Shown: positions 31,439 to 39,289 of the stretch, in pieces
Layout of the letters: the number at the start of each line of letters is the position of its first letter
Numbering within the stretch: the stretch's first letter is position 1
Assembly (NCBI RefSeq): GCF_017571495.1
Contig: NZ_JAGETZ010000025.1
Coordinates: 1 to 49,128 of the forward strand
Source: Hymenobacter negativus
GTDB taxonomy: Bacteria; Bacteroidota; Bacteroidia; Cytophagales; Hymenobacteraceae
Direction of reading: 5' to 3'
Length of the DNA stretch: 49,128 bases
Position numbers and translations under genes: made by a program
Notes under the pieces: generated by a model
Databases searched by the model: none
The model's input: the letters and a program-made list of their open reading frames with translations, nothing else
Told to the model about the DNA's origin: nothing

Positions 31439-34400
31439 TTACAGTGTCCGCTTAATTTCTTTTTCTTCGAAGCCTTCAATGTTGTCGCCTTCCTGCAACT
31501 CATTAAAGCCTTTGATGGAAATACCGCATTCGTAGCCTTGGCGCACCTCACTCACATCGTCTTTGAAGCGCTTGAGGTCCTGAATATCACCAGTGTACAG
31601 TACGATACCGTTGCGCACTACCCGTACCTTGGTCTTGCGCGTCATGGTACCTTCCGTCATCATACAGCCGGCAATGGTGCCGACTTTGGTGATGTTGAAT
31701 ACTTGACGAACCTCGGCATTGGCCACCACTACTTCCTGCACCGTCGGGGCCAGCATGCCTTCCATGGCATCCTTCACCTCGTTGATAGCATTATAGATGA
31801 TGCTGTACAAACGAATGTCAATCTGCTCGTTTTCGGCCAGTTTCCGGGCACTCTGCGAGGGCCGTACCTGGAAGCCGATGATGATGGCGTCGGAGGCGGA
31901 AGCCAGCAGCACATCGCTTTCCGAAATGGCACCCACCCCTTTTGAGAGGATGTTTACCTTCACTTCCGGCGTGCTTAGTTTCAACAACGAGTCAGAAAGA
32001 GCTTCTACCGAGCCGTCCACATCGCCCTTCACCAAGATGTTGAGCTCCTTAAACGAGCCGATAGCCAAGCGGCGACCGATTTCGTCCAGCGTGATGTGCT
32101 TCTTGGTCCGGATGGTTTGCTCGCGGGCCAACTGCAGACGCTGAGTGGCAATCTCACGGGCTTCACGCTCCGTCTCCATCACTTGAAGGCGGTCGCCGGC
32201 CTGTGGCGCACCGGTCAGACCAAGCACCTGCACCGGGGTAGCGGGTGGTGCGGTCTTCATTTTCTTACCGCGGTGGTCCGTCATGGCCTTCACGCGCCCA
32301 AAGTGCGGACCGGCCAGAATTACATCACCTACGTTCAGCGTGCCGGTTTGTACCAGCACGGTCGTCACGTAGCCGCGGCCTTTGTCCAGCGAGGCCTCGA
32401 TAACGGTCCCGATGGCGTTGCGGTCGGGATTGGCTTTCAGGTCGAGCAATTCGGCCTCCAGCAACACCTTTTCCAGCAGGTCTTCAATTCCGATGCCTGA
32501 TTTGGCCGAAACCTCTTGGCTTTGGTATTTACCACCCCACTCTTCCACCAGAATGTTAATCTGAGAAAGCTCCTCGCGGATTTTTTCGGGGTTGGCAGCA
32601 GGCTTGTCAATCTTGTTGAGGGCGATTATAATCGGTACCCCAGCCGCTTGCGCGTGGTTGATGGCTTCCTTCGTCTGCGGCATCACCGAGTCGTCGGCTG
32701 CTACCACGATGATGGCAATGTCTGTCACCTTGGCACCACGGGCACGCATGGCCGTAAAGGCTTCGTGACCAGGCGTATCAAGGAATGTAATGGGCTGGCC
32801 CGACTTGGTTTTCACCTCGTAGGCACCGATGTGCTGCGTGATACCGCCGGCCTCGCCTTTGGCCACACTCGCGTCGCGGATGTAGTCAAGCAGCGAAGTT
32901 TTGCCGTGGTCGACGTGGCCCATGATGGTCACGATGGGAGCACGGGGGCGCAGGTCTTCTTCGGCGTCACCAGCATCCACATCAATTTCTTCCTCTTCAG
33001 CCGACAGGAATTCAACGTCAAAGCCGAATTCATCAGCAATTACCGTGATAGCCTCGGCATCAAGACGCTGGTTGATGGACACGAACATGCCCATGCCTAA
33101 ACACACCTTGATTACCTCGTTCACGTTCACATCCATCAGCGAAGCCAGGTCATTGGCCGAAATGAATTCGGTGAGTTTGAGCGTTTTGGCATCGAGCTCG
33201 TTCTGTGCACGTAGCGCTTCGCGGTCCTCCGCCAGCATGCTCCGCTTGTCGCGGCGATATTTGGCGCGGTTGGCCTGGCCGGTGGCTTTGTTGCCACCGA
33301 GCTTGGCCAGCGTGGCCTTAATCTGCTCCTGAATCTGCTTTTCAGCCTGTTCGGGCGTGAGAGCGGGTGCATTTGGCTTGGGTGCCGACTGGCCGGGACG
33401 GTTGCCTTGGCCACCGCCACCGGGGCGGTTACCCTGGCCGCCACCCGCAGGGCGGTTACCCTGATAGCCACCACCTTGGCCGCCTTGTCCACTGCCAGCC
33501 GGGCGGTTGCCCTGATAGCCGGGATTGGGTGGCGACGTAGTGCTGCCGGGAGGGCCAGGCAGACGGGTACGCTTTTTCTGACCGGGGCCAGCGGGTAGCC
33601 CGCGCTTGCTAACATCCGACGATGCAATGGGACGGGGGCCACGGCCGCCCGGGCCACGCCGGTCGTTATTAATAGCTGACAAGTCAATCTTGCCCAGTAC
33701 CGTGAGCCCCTTCAACGTGTCCGATTTGGCCACAATGGTGCTGGTGTCTTCAGCCGGTGCTGGCGTTTCGGCCGGAGCAGCAGCAACCGGAGCAGGCGTA
33801 ACTGCAGCCGCCACCACCGGAGCCGCAGGGGCAACTGGAGTTGGCGTTGCTGGGGCAACCGGTGCTGGCGTGGGTTCGGCTTTGGCTACGGGCGGCGCAA
33901 CGGGAGTTGCAACAACCGGTGCTGGAACCTCAACTTTAGCCGGAGGCGGAGTTGGCGCAGCAGGTGCTTCCACTTTAGGAGCAACCGGCGCAGGAGTAGG
34001 GGTAGGAGCAGGCGTAACTACTGGAGCAGCCACAACAGGCGCTGGAGTTGGAGTAGCCGGGCGAGGCGGAACAACGCGCCCCCTGCTATCAAGCTCAATT
34101 TTGCCTAACACCTTCAGTCCGGGCACGCTGGGTGCTTCGACAACAGGTGTCGGAACAGCTATAGGCGCTACGGGAGGAGCCGGGGCAGCAACAGGAGTAG
34201 CCGGCGGAGCTACAGGAGTAGCTGGCGCAGGCACTTCTGCTACTGGAACAGCAGCTGGCTTCGGAGCGGGCACAGGCGCCGCCTGCACGGGCCGGGGGGC
34301 CGGAGCAGTGGGCTTGGGGGCCGCGTCGAGGTCGCTCTGGCGCTTGGCCTGAATGACTTTCTGGGCTTCCTGCCGGTCGTGGGCAGACGCAGCAAATTCT

Positions 34401-34555
34401 TTCTCAAGTGAAGCAACTTGCTCACCAGTCAGTTTGGTGGTAGGCTTGTTCTCTACTTGTATGCCTTTTTTGGCCAGGGCCTCGACCACCCTGTCCATAC
34501 CAATGTTCAGGTCTTTGGCCGCCTGTTGTAGCCGTTTCGGGGTTGCTTCCGCCAT
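31439..34555 (-). CDS. infB: translation initiation factor IF-2
   Basis: 1,038 residues, long because of the N-terminus. IF-2 is the GTPase that brings initiator tRNA to the 30S subunit and promotes subunit joining. Residues 1-50 are the IF2_N fold (RLQQAAKDLNIGMDRVVEAL); about 70-330 is a Pro/Ala/Val tract, about 330-395 a Gly/Arg/Asn-rich tract with repeated GNRPAGGGQ units. The G domain starts near 550: GHVDHGKTSL (G1), DTPGHEAFTAM (G3), NKIDKP (G4), SAKSGIG (G5). Domains II-IV follow to the C1/C2 fMet-tRNA binding domain (GYECGISIKGFNELQEGD). ATG start. Last gene of rimP-nusA-infB, with an extra promoter box of its own. Confidence 0.97.
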   Translation of the reverse strand: MAEATPKRLQQAAKDLNIGMDRVVEALAKKGIQVENKPTTKLTGEQVASLEKEFAASAHDRQEAQKVIQAKRQSDLDAAPKPTAPAPRPVQAAPVPAPKPAAVPVAEVPAPATPVAPPATPVAAPAPPVAPIAVPTPVVEAPSVPGLKVLGKIELDSRGRVVPPRPATPTPAPVVAAPVVTPAPTPTPAPVAPKVEAPAAPTPPPAKVEVPAPVVATPVAPPVAKAEPTPAPVAPATPTPVAPAAPVVAAAVTPAPVAAAPAETPAPAEDTSTIVAKSDTLKGLTVLGKIDLSAINNDRRGPGGRGPRPIASSDVSKRGLPAGPGQKKRTRLPGPPGSTTSPPNPGYQGNRPAGSGQGGQGGGYQGNRPAGGGQGNRPGGGGQGNRPGQSAPKPNAPALTPEQAEKQIQEQIKATLAKLGGNKATGQANRAKYRRDKRSMLAEDREALRAQNELDAKTLKLTEFISANDLASLMDVNVNEVIKVCLGMGMFVSINQRLDAEAITVIADEFGFDVEFLSAEEEEIDVDAGDAEEDLRPRAPIVTIMGHVDHGKTSLLDYIRDASVAKGEAGGITQHIGAYEVKTKSGQPITFLDTPGHEAFTAMRARGAKVTDIAIIVVAADDSVMPQTKEAINHAQAAGVPIIIALNKIDKPAANPEKIREELSQINILVEEWGGKYQSQEVSAKSGIGIEDLLEKVLLEAELLDLKANPDRNAIGTVIEASLDKGRGYVTTVLVQTGTLNVGDVILAGPHFGRVKAMTDHRGKKMKTAPPATPVQVLGLTGAPQAGDRLQVMETEREAREIATQRLQLAREQTIRTKKHITLDEIGRRLAIGSFKELNILVKGDVDGSVEALSDSLLKLSTPEVKVNILSKGVGAISESDVLLASASDAIIIGFQVRPSQSARKLAENEQIDIRLYSIIYNAINEVKDAMEGMLAPTVQEVVVANAEVRQVFNITKVGTIAGCMMTEGTMTRKTKVRVVRNGIVLYTGDIQDLKRFKDDVSEVRQGYECGISIKGFNELQEGDNIEGFEEKEIKRTL

Positions 34556-34590
34556 TCTATCTTTTCTCGCGTACGATACGCTTCTAATTG

Positions 34591-34598
34591 CAAAGGTA
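34591..34598 (-). promoter_or_regulatory. putative internal promoter box for infB
   Basis: TACCTTTG on the minus strand, exact TAnnTTTG match, 36 bp upstream of the infB ATG in the 124-bp nusA-infB gap. Confidence 0.5.
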
Positions 34599-34611
34599 TT
34601 ACATTAAATCT

Positions 34612-34643
34612 TGCCAGCAGGGCGCAAACCGCACCTGCTGGCA
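34612..34643 (-). terminator. hairpin in the nusA-infB gap, possible partial terminator
   Basis: 10-bp stem TGCCAGCAGG (34612-34621) and CCTGCTGGCA (34634-34643), 12-nt loop. On the minus strand AGATTTAATG follows, a poor U tract, so read-through is likely. It lies just upstream of the infB promoter box. Confidence 0.45.
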
Positions 34644-34679
34644 CGATTTATTACCCTTGCCGTACCGGCCGCGCGGCCG

Positions 34680-36113
34680 TCATTGGGCTGGCTCGGCGGG
34701 AGAGCTGTCGCCCGCGTCCTCAGTTGTTGCCTCACTTTCGGAGGCTAGCACCGTGTGCTCAGCCGCCGTAGCCGTGGCAGAAGCGTGCGTTACTGCTGCT
34801 TCTTCATTGGTGTTTTTGCCAGCTGCAACGCGGTTTTTAGCCACTTCCAGCGTATTCTCGTCCAAGTCTTCGTCGTCGGCAAATTCCTGACGGATAATGC
34901 GGTACACATCATCCACCATTTCTTCTTCGAGCTCCGTGCGGCGCACGATGTCGTCTTTCTTCACAGCCAGTACGGCGCGCCCGGTATCAAGGCCAATTTT
35001 CTTGAGCTCGGCCAGTACCCAAGGTTCGATTTCGTCCTGGAACTCGTCCAAGGAGATGTCTTCCTCGTAGTCGGTGGCTTCGCGGAATACGTCGATTTCC
35101 ATGCCGACCAATCGGCTAGCCAGTTTGATATTGGCACCGCCACGGCCAATGGCCAGGCTTACCTGGTCGGGTTTCATGAATACGGATACCCGGCCGTTTT
35201 CCTGGTTTATCTTCATAGAACCCACTTTGGCCGGCGATAGTGCCCGCGCAATATAGAGTTCCAGGTTATCGGTGTAATTGATGATGTCGATGTTCTCGTT
35301 TTCCAGCTCGCGCACCACTGGGTGGATGCGGCTGCCCTTCATGCCTACGCAGGCACCTACGGGGTCAATGCGCTCATCATAGCTTTCTACGGCTACTTTG
35401 GCGCGCTCGCCGGGCTCACGCACCACGTTTTTGATAACGATGAGTCCGTCGTAAATCTCAGGCACTTCTAACTCGAATAAACGTTCGAGGAAAGCAGGTG
35501 CGGCGCGGGACAGGATGATTTTCGGCGTGCCATTAATCACCTCCACGCGATGCACCACGGCGCGCACGGTATCGCCTTTGCGGAAACGGTCCTTGGGGAT
35601 TTGCTCGCCTTTCGGCATCACCAGTTCATTGTCATCCTTGTCCATGATGAGGGCCTCGCGGCTCCACACCTGGTAGACTTCACCGGTCACGATTTCGCCC
35701 ACCTGGTCCTTATATTTCTGGTACAGGTTGTCGCGCTCCAAGTCTTTTACGCGCTGAATCAGCGTTTGGCGGGCCATAAGCACGGCGCGGCGGCCGAAAT
35801 CCTCCAGCTTTACGCCTTCGGCAACGGATTCGCCTACTTCAAAGTCGGGCTCGATTTTCTGCGCTTCGGCCAGCGGAATTTTGTCGTGGTCCCAGATATC
35901 CTCCGAGTTATCATCCACAATTTCGCGATTGCGCCAGATTTCCAAGTCGCCGTTATCGGGGTTGATGATGACGTCGAAGTTTTCGTCCTGGTCGTACTTC
36001 TTCCGAATCATGGTGCGGAACACGTCGTCCAAGATGCTCATCATCGTGGGCCGGTCGATGTTTTTGCTCCGGGCAAATTCGCCGAAGGATTCAATGAGTT
36101 CGTGGCTGTTCAT
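34680..36113 (-). CDS. nusA: transcription termination/antitermination factor NusA
   Basis: 477 residues. NusA binds RNA polymerase and nascent RNA, affecting pausing, intrinsic termination and antitermination. Domains in order: N-terminal polymerase-binding domain (SIDD-like MMSILDDVFRTMIRKKYD), S1 domain (GEIVTGEVYQVWSREALIM), KH1 (CVGMKGSRIHPVVRELENE) and KH2 (LAIGRGGANIKLASRLVGM). It ends with an acidic, Ala/Thr/Glu-rich tail and lacks the extra acidic repeats of enterobacterial NusA. ATG start. 94 bp downstream of rimP; with the terminator in the rimP leader this suggests autoregulation. Confidence 0.97.
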   Translation of the reverse strand: MNSHELIESFGEFARSKNIDRPTMMSILDDVFRTMIRKKYDQDENFDVIINPDNGDLEIWRNREIVDDNSEDIWDHDKIPLAEAQKIEPDFEVGESVAEGVKLEDFGRRAVLMARQTLIQRVKDLERDNLYQKYKDQVGEIVTGEVYQVWSREALIMDKDDNELVMPKGEQIPKDRFRKGDTVRAVVHRVEVINGTPKIILSRAAPAFLERLFELEVPEIYDGLIVIKNVVREPGERAKVAVESYDERIDPVGACVGMKGSRIHPVVRELENENIDIINYTDNLELYIARALSPAKVGSMKINQENGRVSVFMKPDQVSLAIGRGGANIKLASRLVGMEIDVFREATDYEEDISLDEFQDEIEPWVLAELKKIGLDTGRAVLAVKKDDIVRRTELEEEMVDDVYRIIRQEFADDEDLDENTLEVAKNRVAAGKNTNEEAAVTHASATATAAEHTVLASESEATTEDAGDSSPAEPAQ

Positions 36114-36207
36114 TTTTTGAGCTGTTAGCTTTTAGCTGCTGGCTTTTAGCTTTTTTTGAATCAATACTGAACGTTTAGCTAACAGCAAATCGCTGTTAGC
36201 TAACGGC
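36114..36207. repeat. stuttering-word tract with perfect hairpin between rimP and nusA
   Basis: 94 bp built from the words GCTGTTAGC, TTTTAGCTG and GGCTTTTAGC. GCTGTTAGC occurs at 36121-36129 and 36192-36200. TTAGCTAACAGC (36175-36186) and GCTGTTAGCTAA (36192-36203) make a perfect 12-bp hairpin with a 5-nt loop, 4 bp after the rimP stop. No U-run follows on minus, so it is not an obvious terminator. Confidence 0.6.
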
Positions 36208-36678
36208 TCATTTAAAGGAGATAACAACCTTGGCCTCCTGAATGTCCCCGAAGGAATAGAAGGCAGCTGGCAGGATGGTTTTCTTGGTCTTTTGTTTAAT
36301 AATTTCTTCGATTTCTACGCCGTCAGGTGTGGCAGCGGTAAGGGTACCGGTTTTCTCGGTGCCGTCGGCCAGCTTCAGCGCCAGGGAGCGGCCGATGTGG
36401 CGCGGATACTGGCGCGGGTCGGTGAGGGGTTGGTCGGCACCGGGGCTGGTGACTTCCAGCGAGTAGGCCGAGTCTTCGCCGTAGTGCTCGTCGATGCGGC
36501 GCGCTAGGCGGCGGCTGACGATGGCGCAGGTCTGAATGGGCAGGCCTTCAGGGCCATCGAGGGTCACGGTTACCTTCGGCATTACCGAATCGGAAACGGT
36601 GAGGCCCACGATGAACAACTCCTGGTCGCTGATGGCGTCCTGGAGCATTTCCAGCAGTAGGTTGCGGTCGAAGTGCAT
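36208..36678 (-). CDS. rimP: ribosome maturation factor RimP
   Basis: 156 residues from the ATG at 36678 (MHFDRNLLLEMLQDAI), the family length. RimP helps assemble the 30S ribosomal subunit. Typical features: LFIVGLTVSDSVMPKVTVTL, ARRIDEHYGEDSAYSLEVTSPGA (the conserved SLEVTSPG motif) and PLTDPRQYPRHIGRSLAL, then an Sm-like C-terminal domain (GTLTAATPDGVEIEE). The frame runs open to 36849, but the promoter and a terminator hairpin lie in that stretch. First gene of rimP-nusA-infB, the conserved bacterial order. Confidence 0.95.
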   Translation of the reverse strand: MHFDRNLLLEMLQDAISDQELFIVGLTVSDSVMPKVTVTLDGPEGLPIQTCAIVSRRLARRIDEHYGEDSAYSLEVTSPGADQPLTDPRQYPRHIGRSLALKLADGTEKTGTLTAATPDGVEIEEIIKQKTKKTILPAAFYSFGDIQEAKVVISFK

Positions 36679-36698
36679 AGGATTTGAAACAAGCGGGC

Positions 36699-36729
36699 AA
36701 AAAAAGAGGGGACTGCGCGTCCCCTCTTT
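36699..36729 (-). terminator. intrinsic terminator in the rimP leader (attenuator candidate)
   Basis: Perfect 11-bp stem: AAAGAGGGGAC (36703-36713) and GTCCCCTCTTT (36719-36729), loop of 5. On the minus strand it ends in an unbroken run of seven T's. It lies 21 bp before the rimP ATG and downstream of the rimP promoter, so it would stop transcripts before the operon unless overridden. Confidence 0.85.
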
Positions 36730-36754
36730 ATCAGATTGAATACCAACTTCGGGG

Positions 36755-36785
36755 CAAAGATACGACATTCGACTGCGGAATGCAA
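36755..36785 (-). promoter_or_regulatory. promoter of rimP-nusA-infB
   Basis: On the minus strand TTG (36783-36785), a 20-nt spacer, then TATCTTTG (36755-36762): a full match to the Bacteroidota -33/-7 consensus with the right spacing, the best promoter in the window. Transcription would begin near 36750, about 70 nt before the ATG. Confidence 0.8.
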
Positions 36786-36933
36786 GATGAGTGCATCCAA
36801 GCCGCTTGGGAAGGGCTGCAACTCCAGCGGTAATCAGCGTCTTTAGCAAACCTCAGCCGCTACCGTCGGGTTTGCGACTCAGCCGCCGATACTCATGGCC
36901 TTTATTTATCTTCATTTTCAGCTTTTAATTCCC

Positions 36934-37488
36934 ATGAAATCATTTCTGAATTTTCGTACTGCCGCTTTTGGCTTCGCGCTGGCGCTGACTGGTGCTGCCG
37001 CCCACGCGCAAACAATGCCCGCTACCATGCCGGCCCCAGCCAAGGACGCCCCCAAGCCCAGCCCGGCCGCCACAGCCACCGGCAAGATTGGTGCTACCGA
37101 TGTAACCATTAACTACAGCAGCCCGGGTGTGAAAGGTCGCAAGATTTTCGGTGGGCTGGAGCAATACGGCAAAGTGTGGCGCGCCGGGGCCAACGAGGCC
37201 ACCACAGTGGAATTCAGCAAAGCCGTAACGGTAGAAGGCAAGCCGCTGCCAGCCGGCAAGTACGGCTTCTTTGTGATTCCGGCTGAAACCGGCCAATGGA
37301 CGGTCATTTTTAACAAAGAGCCCAAGCAGTGGGGAGCTTTTAAATACGACGAGAAGCAGGACGCGCTACGCGTGATGGTGACGCCCCGCAAAACGGCAGC
37401 GGTAACCGAGCGACTGGCGTACGAGGTGACACCCACTGGCCTAGTGCTGCGCTGGGAAAACGTGGAGCTGCCGGTGGCCGTTAAGTAA
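36934..37488 (+). CDS. DUF2911 secreted protein
   Basis: 184 residues from the ATG at 36934 (MKSFLNFRTAAFGFALALTG, signal peptide ending AHAQ); an upstream in-frame ATG at 36895 adds a poor leader. The mature part is DUF2911: VTINYSSPGVKGRKIFGGL, EQYGKVWRAGANEATTVEFS, LPAGKYGFFVIPAETGQWTV and IFNKEPKQWGAFKYDEKQD. The family is frequent in Bacteroidota, exported, beta-rich, of unknown function. A Pro/Ala-rich spacer (PAPAKDAPKPSPAATA) separates signal and domain. Divergent from rimP. Confidence 0.88.
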   Translation: MKSFLNFRTAAFGFALALTGAAAHAQTMPATMPAPAKDAPKPSPAATATGKIGATDVTINYSSPGVKGRKIFGGLEQYGKVWRAGANEATTVEFSKAVTVEGKPLPAGKYGFFVIPAETGQWTVIFNKEPKQWGAFKYDEKQDALRVMVTPRKTAAVTERLAYEVTPTGLVLRWENVELPVAVK

Positions 37489-37502
37489 GACTAGGTTCGA
37501 AA

Positions 37503-37572
37503 ACCCCAGAAGCGATGCTTCGGCTCGCATTGAACGGCTTGTTCTGCCGGGCCGAAGTATGGCTTCTGGGGT
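37503..37572. other. 70-nt structured element upstream of selD
   Basis: Three nested stems: ACCCCAGAAGC (37503-37513) with GCTTCTGGGGT (37562-37572), 11 bp; after a symmetric GATG/TATG internal loop, CTTCGGC (37518-37524) with GCCGAAG (37551-37557); innermost CGGC (37535-37538) with GCCG (37546-37549). No T-run follows, arguing against a simple terminator. It lies 15 bp past the DUF2911 stop and 66 bp before selD. Could be a structured leader or a REP/MITE-like repeat. Confidence 0.55.
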
Positions 37573-37637
37573 ACTCGTATCAGCTGATATGCGGCATCAG
37601 ACAGCTCACTTTTGCACCTTGCCTGAGATTTAACTAT

Positions 37638-38675
37638 ATGGAATACAAGCTCACCCAATACAGCCACGGCGCGGGCTGCGGCTGTAAGATAGCGCCGGCT
37701 GTACTCGACCAGATGCTGCACACCAGTATTGCGCAGCCGCAGCACGAGAAGCTGCTGGTAGGCAATGCCAGCCGCGACGACGCAGCGGTGTACGACATTG
37801 GCGGGGGCCAGGCGGTGATTTCAACCACCGACTTCTTCATGCCCATCGTGGACGATGCGTACGATTTCGGCCGCATTGCGTCGGCCAATGCGATTTCTGA
37901 TGTGTATGCCATGGGCGGGCGCCCGCTGCTGGCCATTGCCGTACTGGGCTGGCCCGTGGATAAGCTGCCGCCCGAAGTGGCCCGCCGCGTGCTGGAAGGC
38001 GCTCGCAGCATCTGCGCCGAAGCAGGCATTCCGCTGGCCGGCGGCCACAGCATCGACTCGCCGGAGCCCATTTTTGGGCTGGCCGTGACGGGCATGGTGA
38101 ATATTGTGGACTTGAAGCAGAACGACACGGCCACAGCGGGCTCGGAGTTGTTTCTGACCAAGCCACTAGGCGTGGGCATCCTGACCACGGCGCAGAAGAA
38201 GGGCATTTTGCGGGATGAGGACGCGGCCATTGCGCCCGCCCAGATGATGCAGCTCAATAAAATTGGCGCAGAGCTGAGCAAGCTGGAAGCCGTGACGGCC
38301 CTAACGGATGTGACGGGATTTGGCCTGCTGGGGCACTTGGCCGAAGTGTGCGAAGGCAGTGGCCTCACGGCGGAAATTAATTTCGACAAAGTGCCGCTTA
38401 TCGAGGCGGCAGAAACTTACCTGAAGCAAGGCAGTGTGCCCGGCGGTACCAACCGCAACTGGGCCAGCTATGGCCACAAGGTGGGACCGATTACTGACGA
38501 GCAGCGGGCCTGGCTATGCGACCCGCAAACTTCGGGTGGGCTGTTGGTGTGCGTGGAGCCCAGCGGGTACGAGGCGGTACAGGCCGTGTTTACCAAGCAC
38601 GGCCTAGCGCTGGAAAGCTTTGGCCAACTGCGGGCTCATCAGGCAGATGAAGCTTGGGTGCAGGTGAAGGCATAG
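37638..38675 (+). CDS. selD: selenide, water dikinase SelD
   Basis: 345 residues from the ATG at 37638 (MEYKLTQYSHGAGCGCK). Makes selenophosphate from selenide and ATP, the selenium donor for selenocysteine or for 2-selenouridine in tRNA. The active-site loop has Cys14, Cys16 and Lys17 in the GAGCGCK motif; here the catalytic residue is Cys, not selenocysteine. Also VISTTDFFMPIVDDAYDFGR, ANAISDVYAMGGRPL, LAGGHSIDSPEP and CDPQTSGGLLV. The frame opens upstream at 37515, inside the foldable element. No selA, selB, tRNA-Sec or mnmH in the window, so the selenium use is not shown here. Confidence 0.96.
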   Translation: MEYKLTQYSHGAGCGCKIAPAVLDQMLHTSIAQPQHEKLLVGNASRDDAAVYDIGGGQAVISTTDFFMPIVDDAYDFGRIASANAISDVYAMGGRPLLAIAVLGWPVDKLPPEVARRVLEGARSICAEAGIPLAGGHSIDSPEPIFGLAVTGMVNIVDLKQNDTATAGSELFLTKPLGVGILTTAQKKGILRDEDAAIAPAQMMQLNKIGAELSKLEAVTALTDVTGFGLLGHLAEVCEGSGLTAEINFDKVPLIEAAETYLKQGSVPGGTNRNWASYGHKVGPITDEQRAWLCDPQTSGGLLVCVEPSGYEAVQAVFTKHGLALESFGQLRAHQADEAWVQVKA

Positions 38676-38693
38676 CTTTCGCGGCGCCTACTT

Positions 38694-39287
38694 ATGAAAT
38701 CGACTTTTTTACGGCCACTGCTGGAGGCGGCAGTGGTGCTGTTTATAATAATTGGGGCGGCCCGTTGGGTGACGGGGCTCTTTTCGAAGCGCACCCACGT
38801 GTACCAAACCACCGTGGCACGGCAGATGCGGCTATTGTTCTGGCCGCTGCTGGCGTTGGGCGCGGGCCTCAGCGTGCTACCAGCCGTGGCCATGGGTGAG
38901 GGTCCGGTCAGCGGGTTTGAGTGGGGGCTGACGGCCGGCTTCCTACTCTTCACGATGGCGCTTAGTGGGCCGGCAGTGCTGCTGCATCTGCGCTATTGGC
39001 TGTTAAATCACGAAACCGTGCTGGTTTTTCAGCCTACTGAAAACCGCTTTGAAGTGTACGAGGCCGGTCAACGTCAGACCTTCGAGCGGCGTGACCTGGC
39101 CAGAATATACCGCGTGACATGCCGGGCACGCCGCACCTTCTGGGCCAGATACGACTACTTGAGCCTGCATTTACACGATGGCCGCATCATCGTGCTCACC
39201 TCCCTGCTAACCGACCTGGAGCCGCTGGCTTCTTTCCTGCGCAGCTTGCCCACGGAGCGTTCCGTGCAGGCTTGGTGTTGGATTTAA
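38694..39287 (+). CDS. membrane protein of unknown function, two helices plus PH-like domain
   Basis: 197 residues. Two or three hydrophobic segments (AAVVLFIIIGAARWVTGLF, LLFWPLLALGAGLSVLPAVA, GLTAGFLLFTMALSGPAVLL) are followed by about 90 soluble residues whose alternating strands (TVLVFQPTENRFEVYE, RIYRVTCRAR, LSLHLHDGRIIVLTS) resemble bacterial PH-like domains. No family assigned with certainty. ATG start 18 bp after selD, so probably co-transcribed. Its stop is 2 bp from the stop of the convergent gene. Confidence 0.7.
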   Translation: MKSTFLRPLLEAAVVLFIIIGAARWVTGLFSKRTHVYQTTVARQMRLLFWPLLALGAGLSVLPAVAMGEGPVSGFEWGLTAGFLLFTMALSGPAVLLHLRYWLLNHETVLVFQPTENRFEVYEAGQRQTFERRDLARIYRVTCRARRTFWARYDYLSLHLHDGRIIVLTSLLTDLEPLASFLRSLPTERSVQAWCWI

Positions 39288-39289
39288 TA

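Noticed and set aside
33606..34352. 248-codon Gly/Ala/Thr-rich plus frame opposite infB
   Set aside because: Exact antisense of the Pro/Ala/Val repeat region of IF-2; the apparent glycine-rich repeat protein is a mirror of that repeat.
37638..37690. Selenocysteine in SelD itself
   Set aside because: The active-site codon is an ordinary Cys codon; no in-frame TGA.
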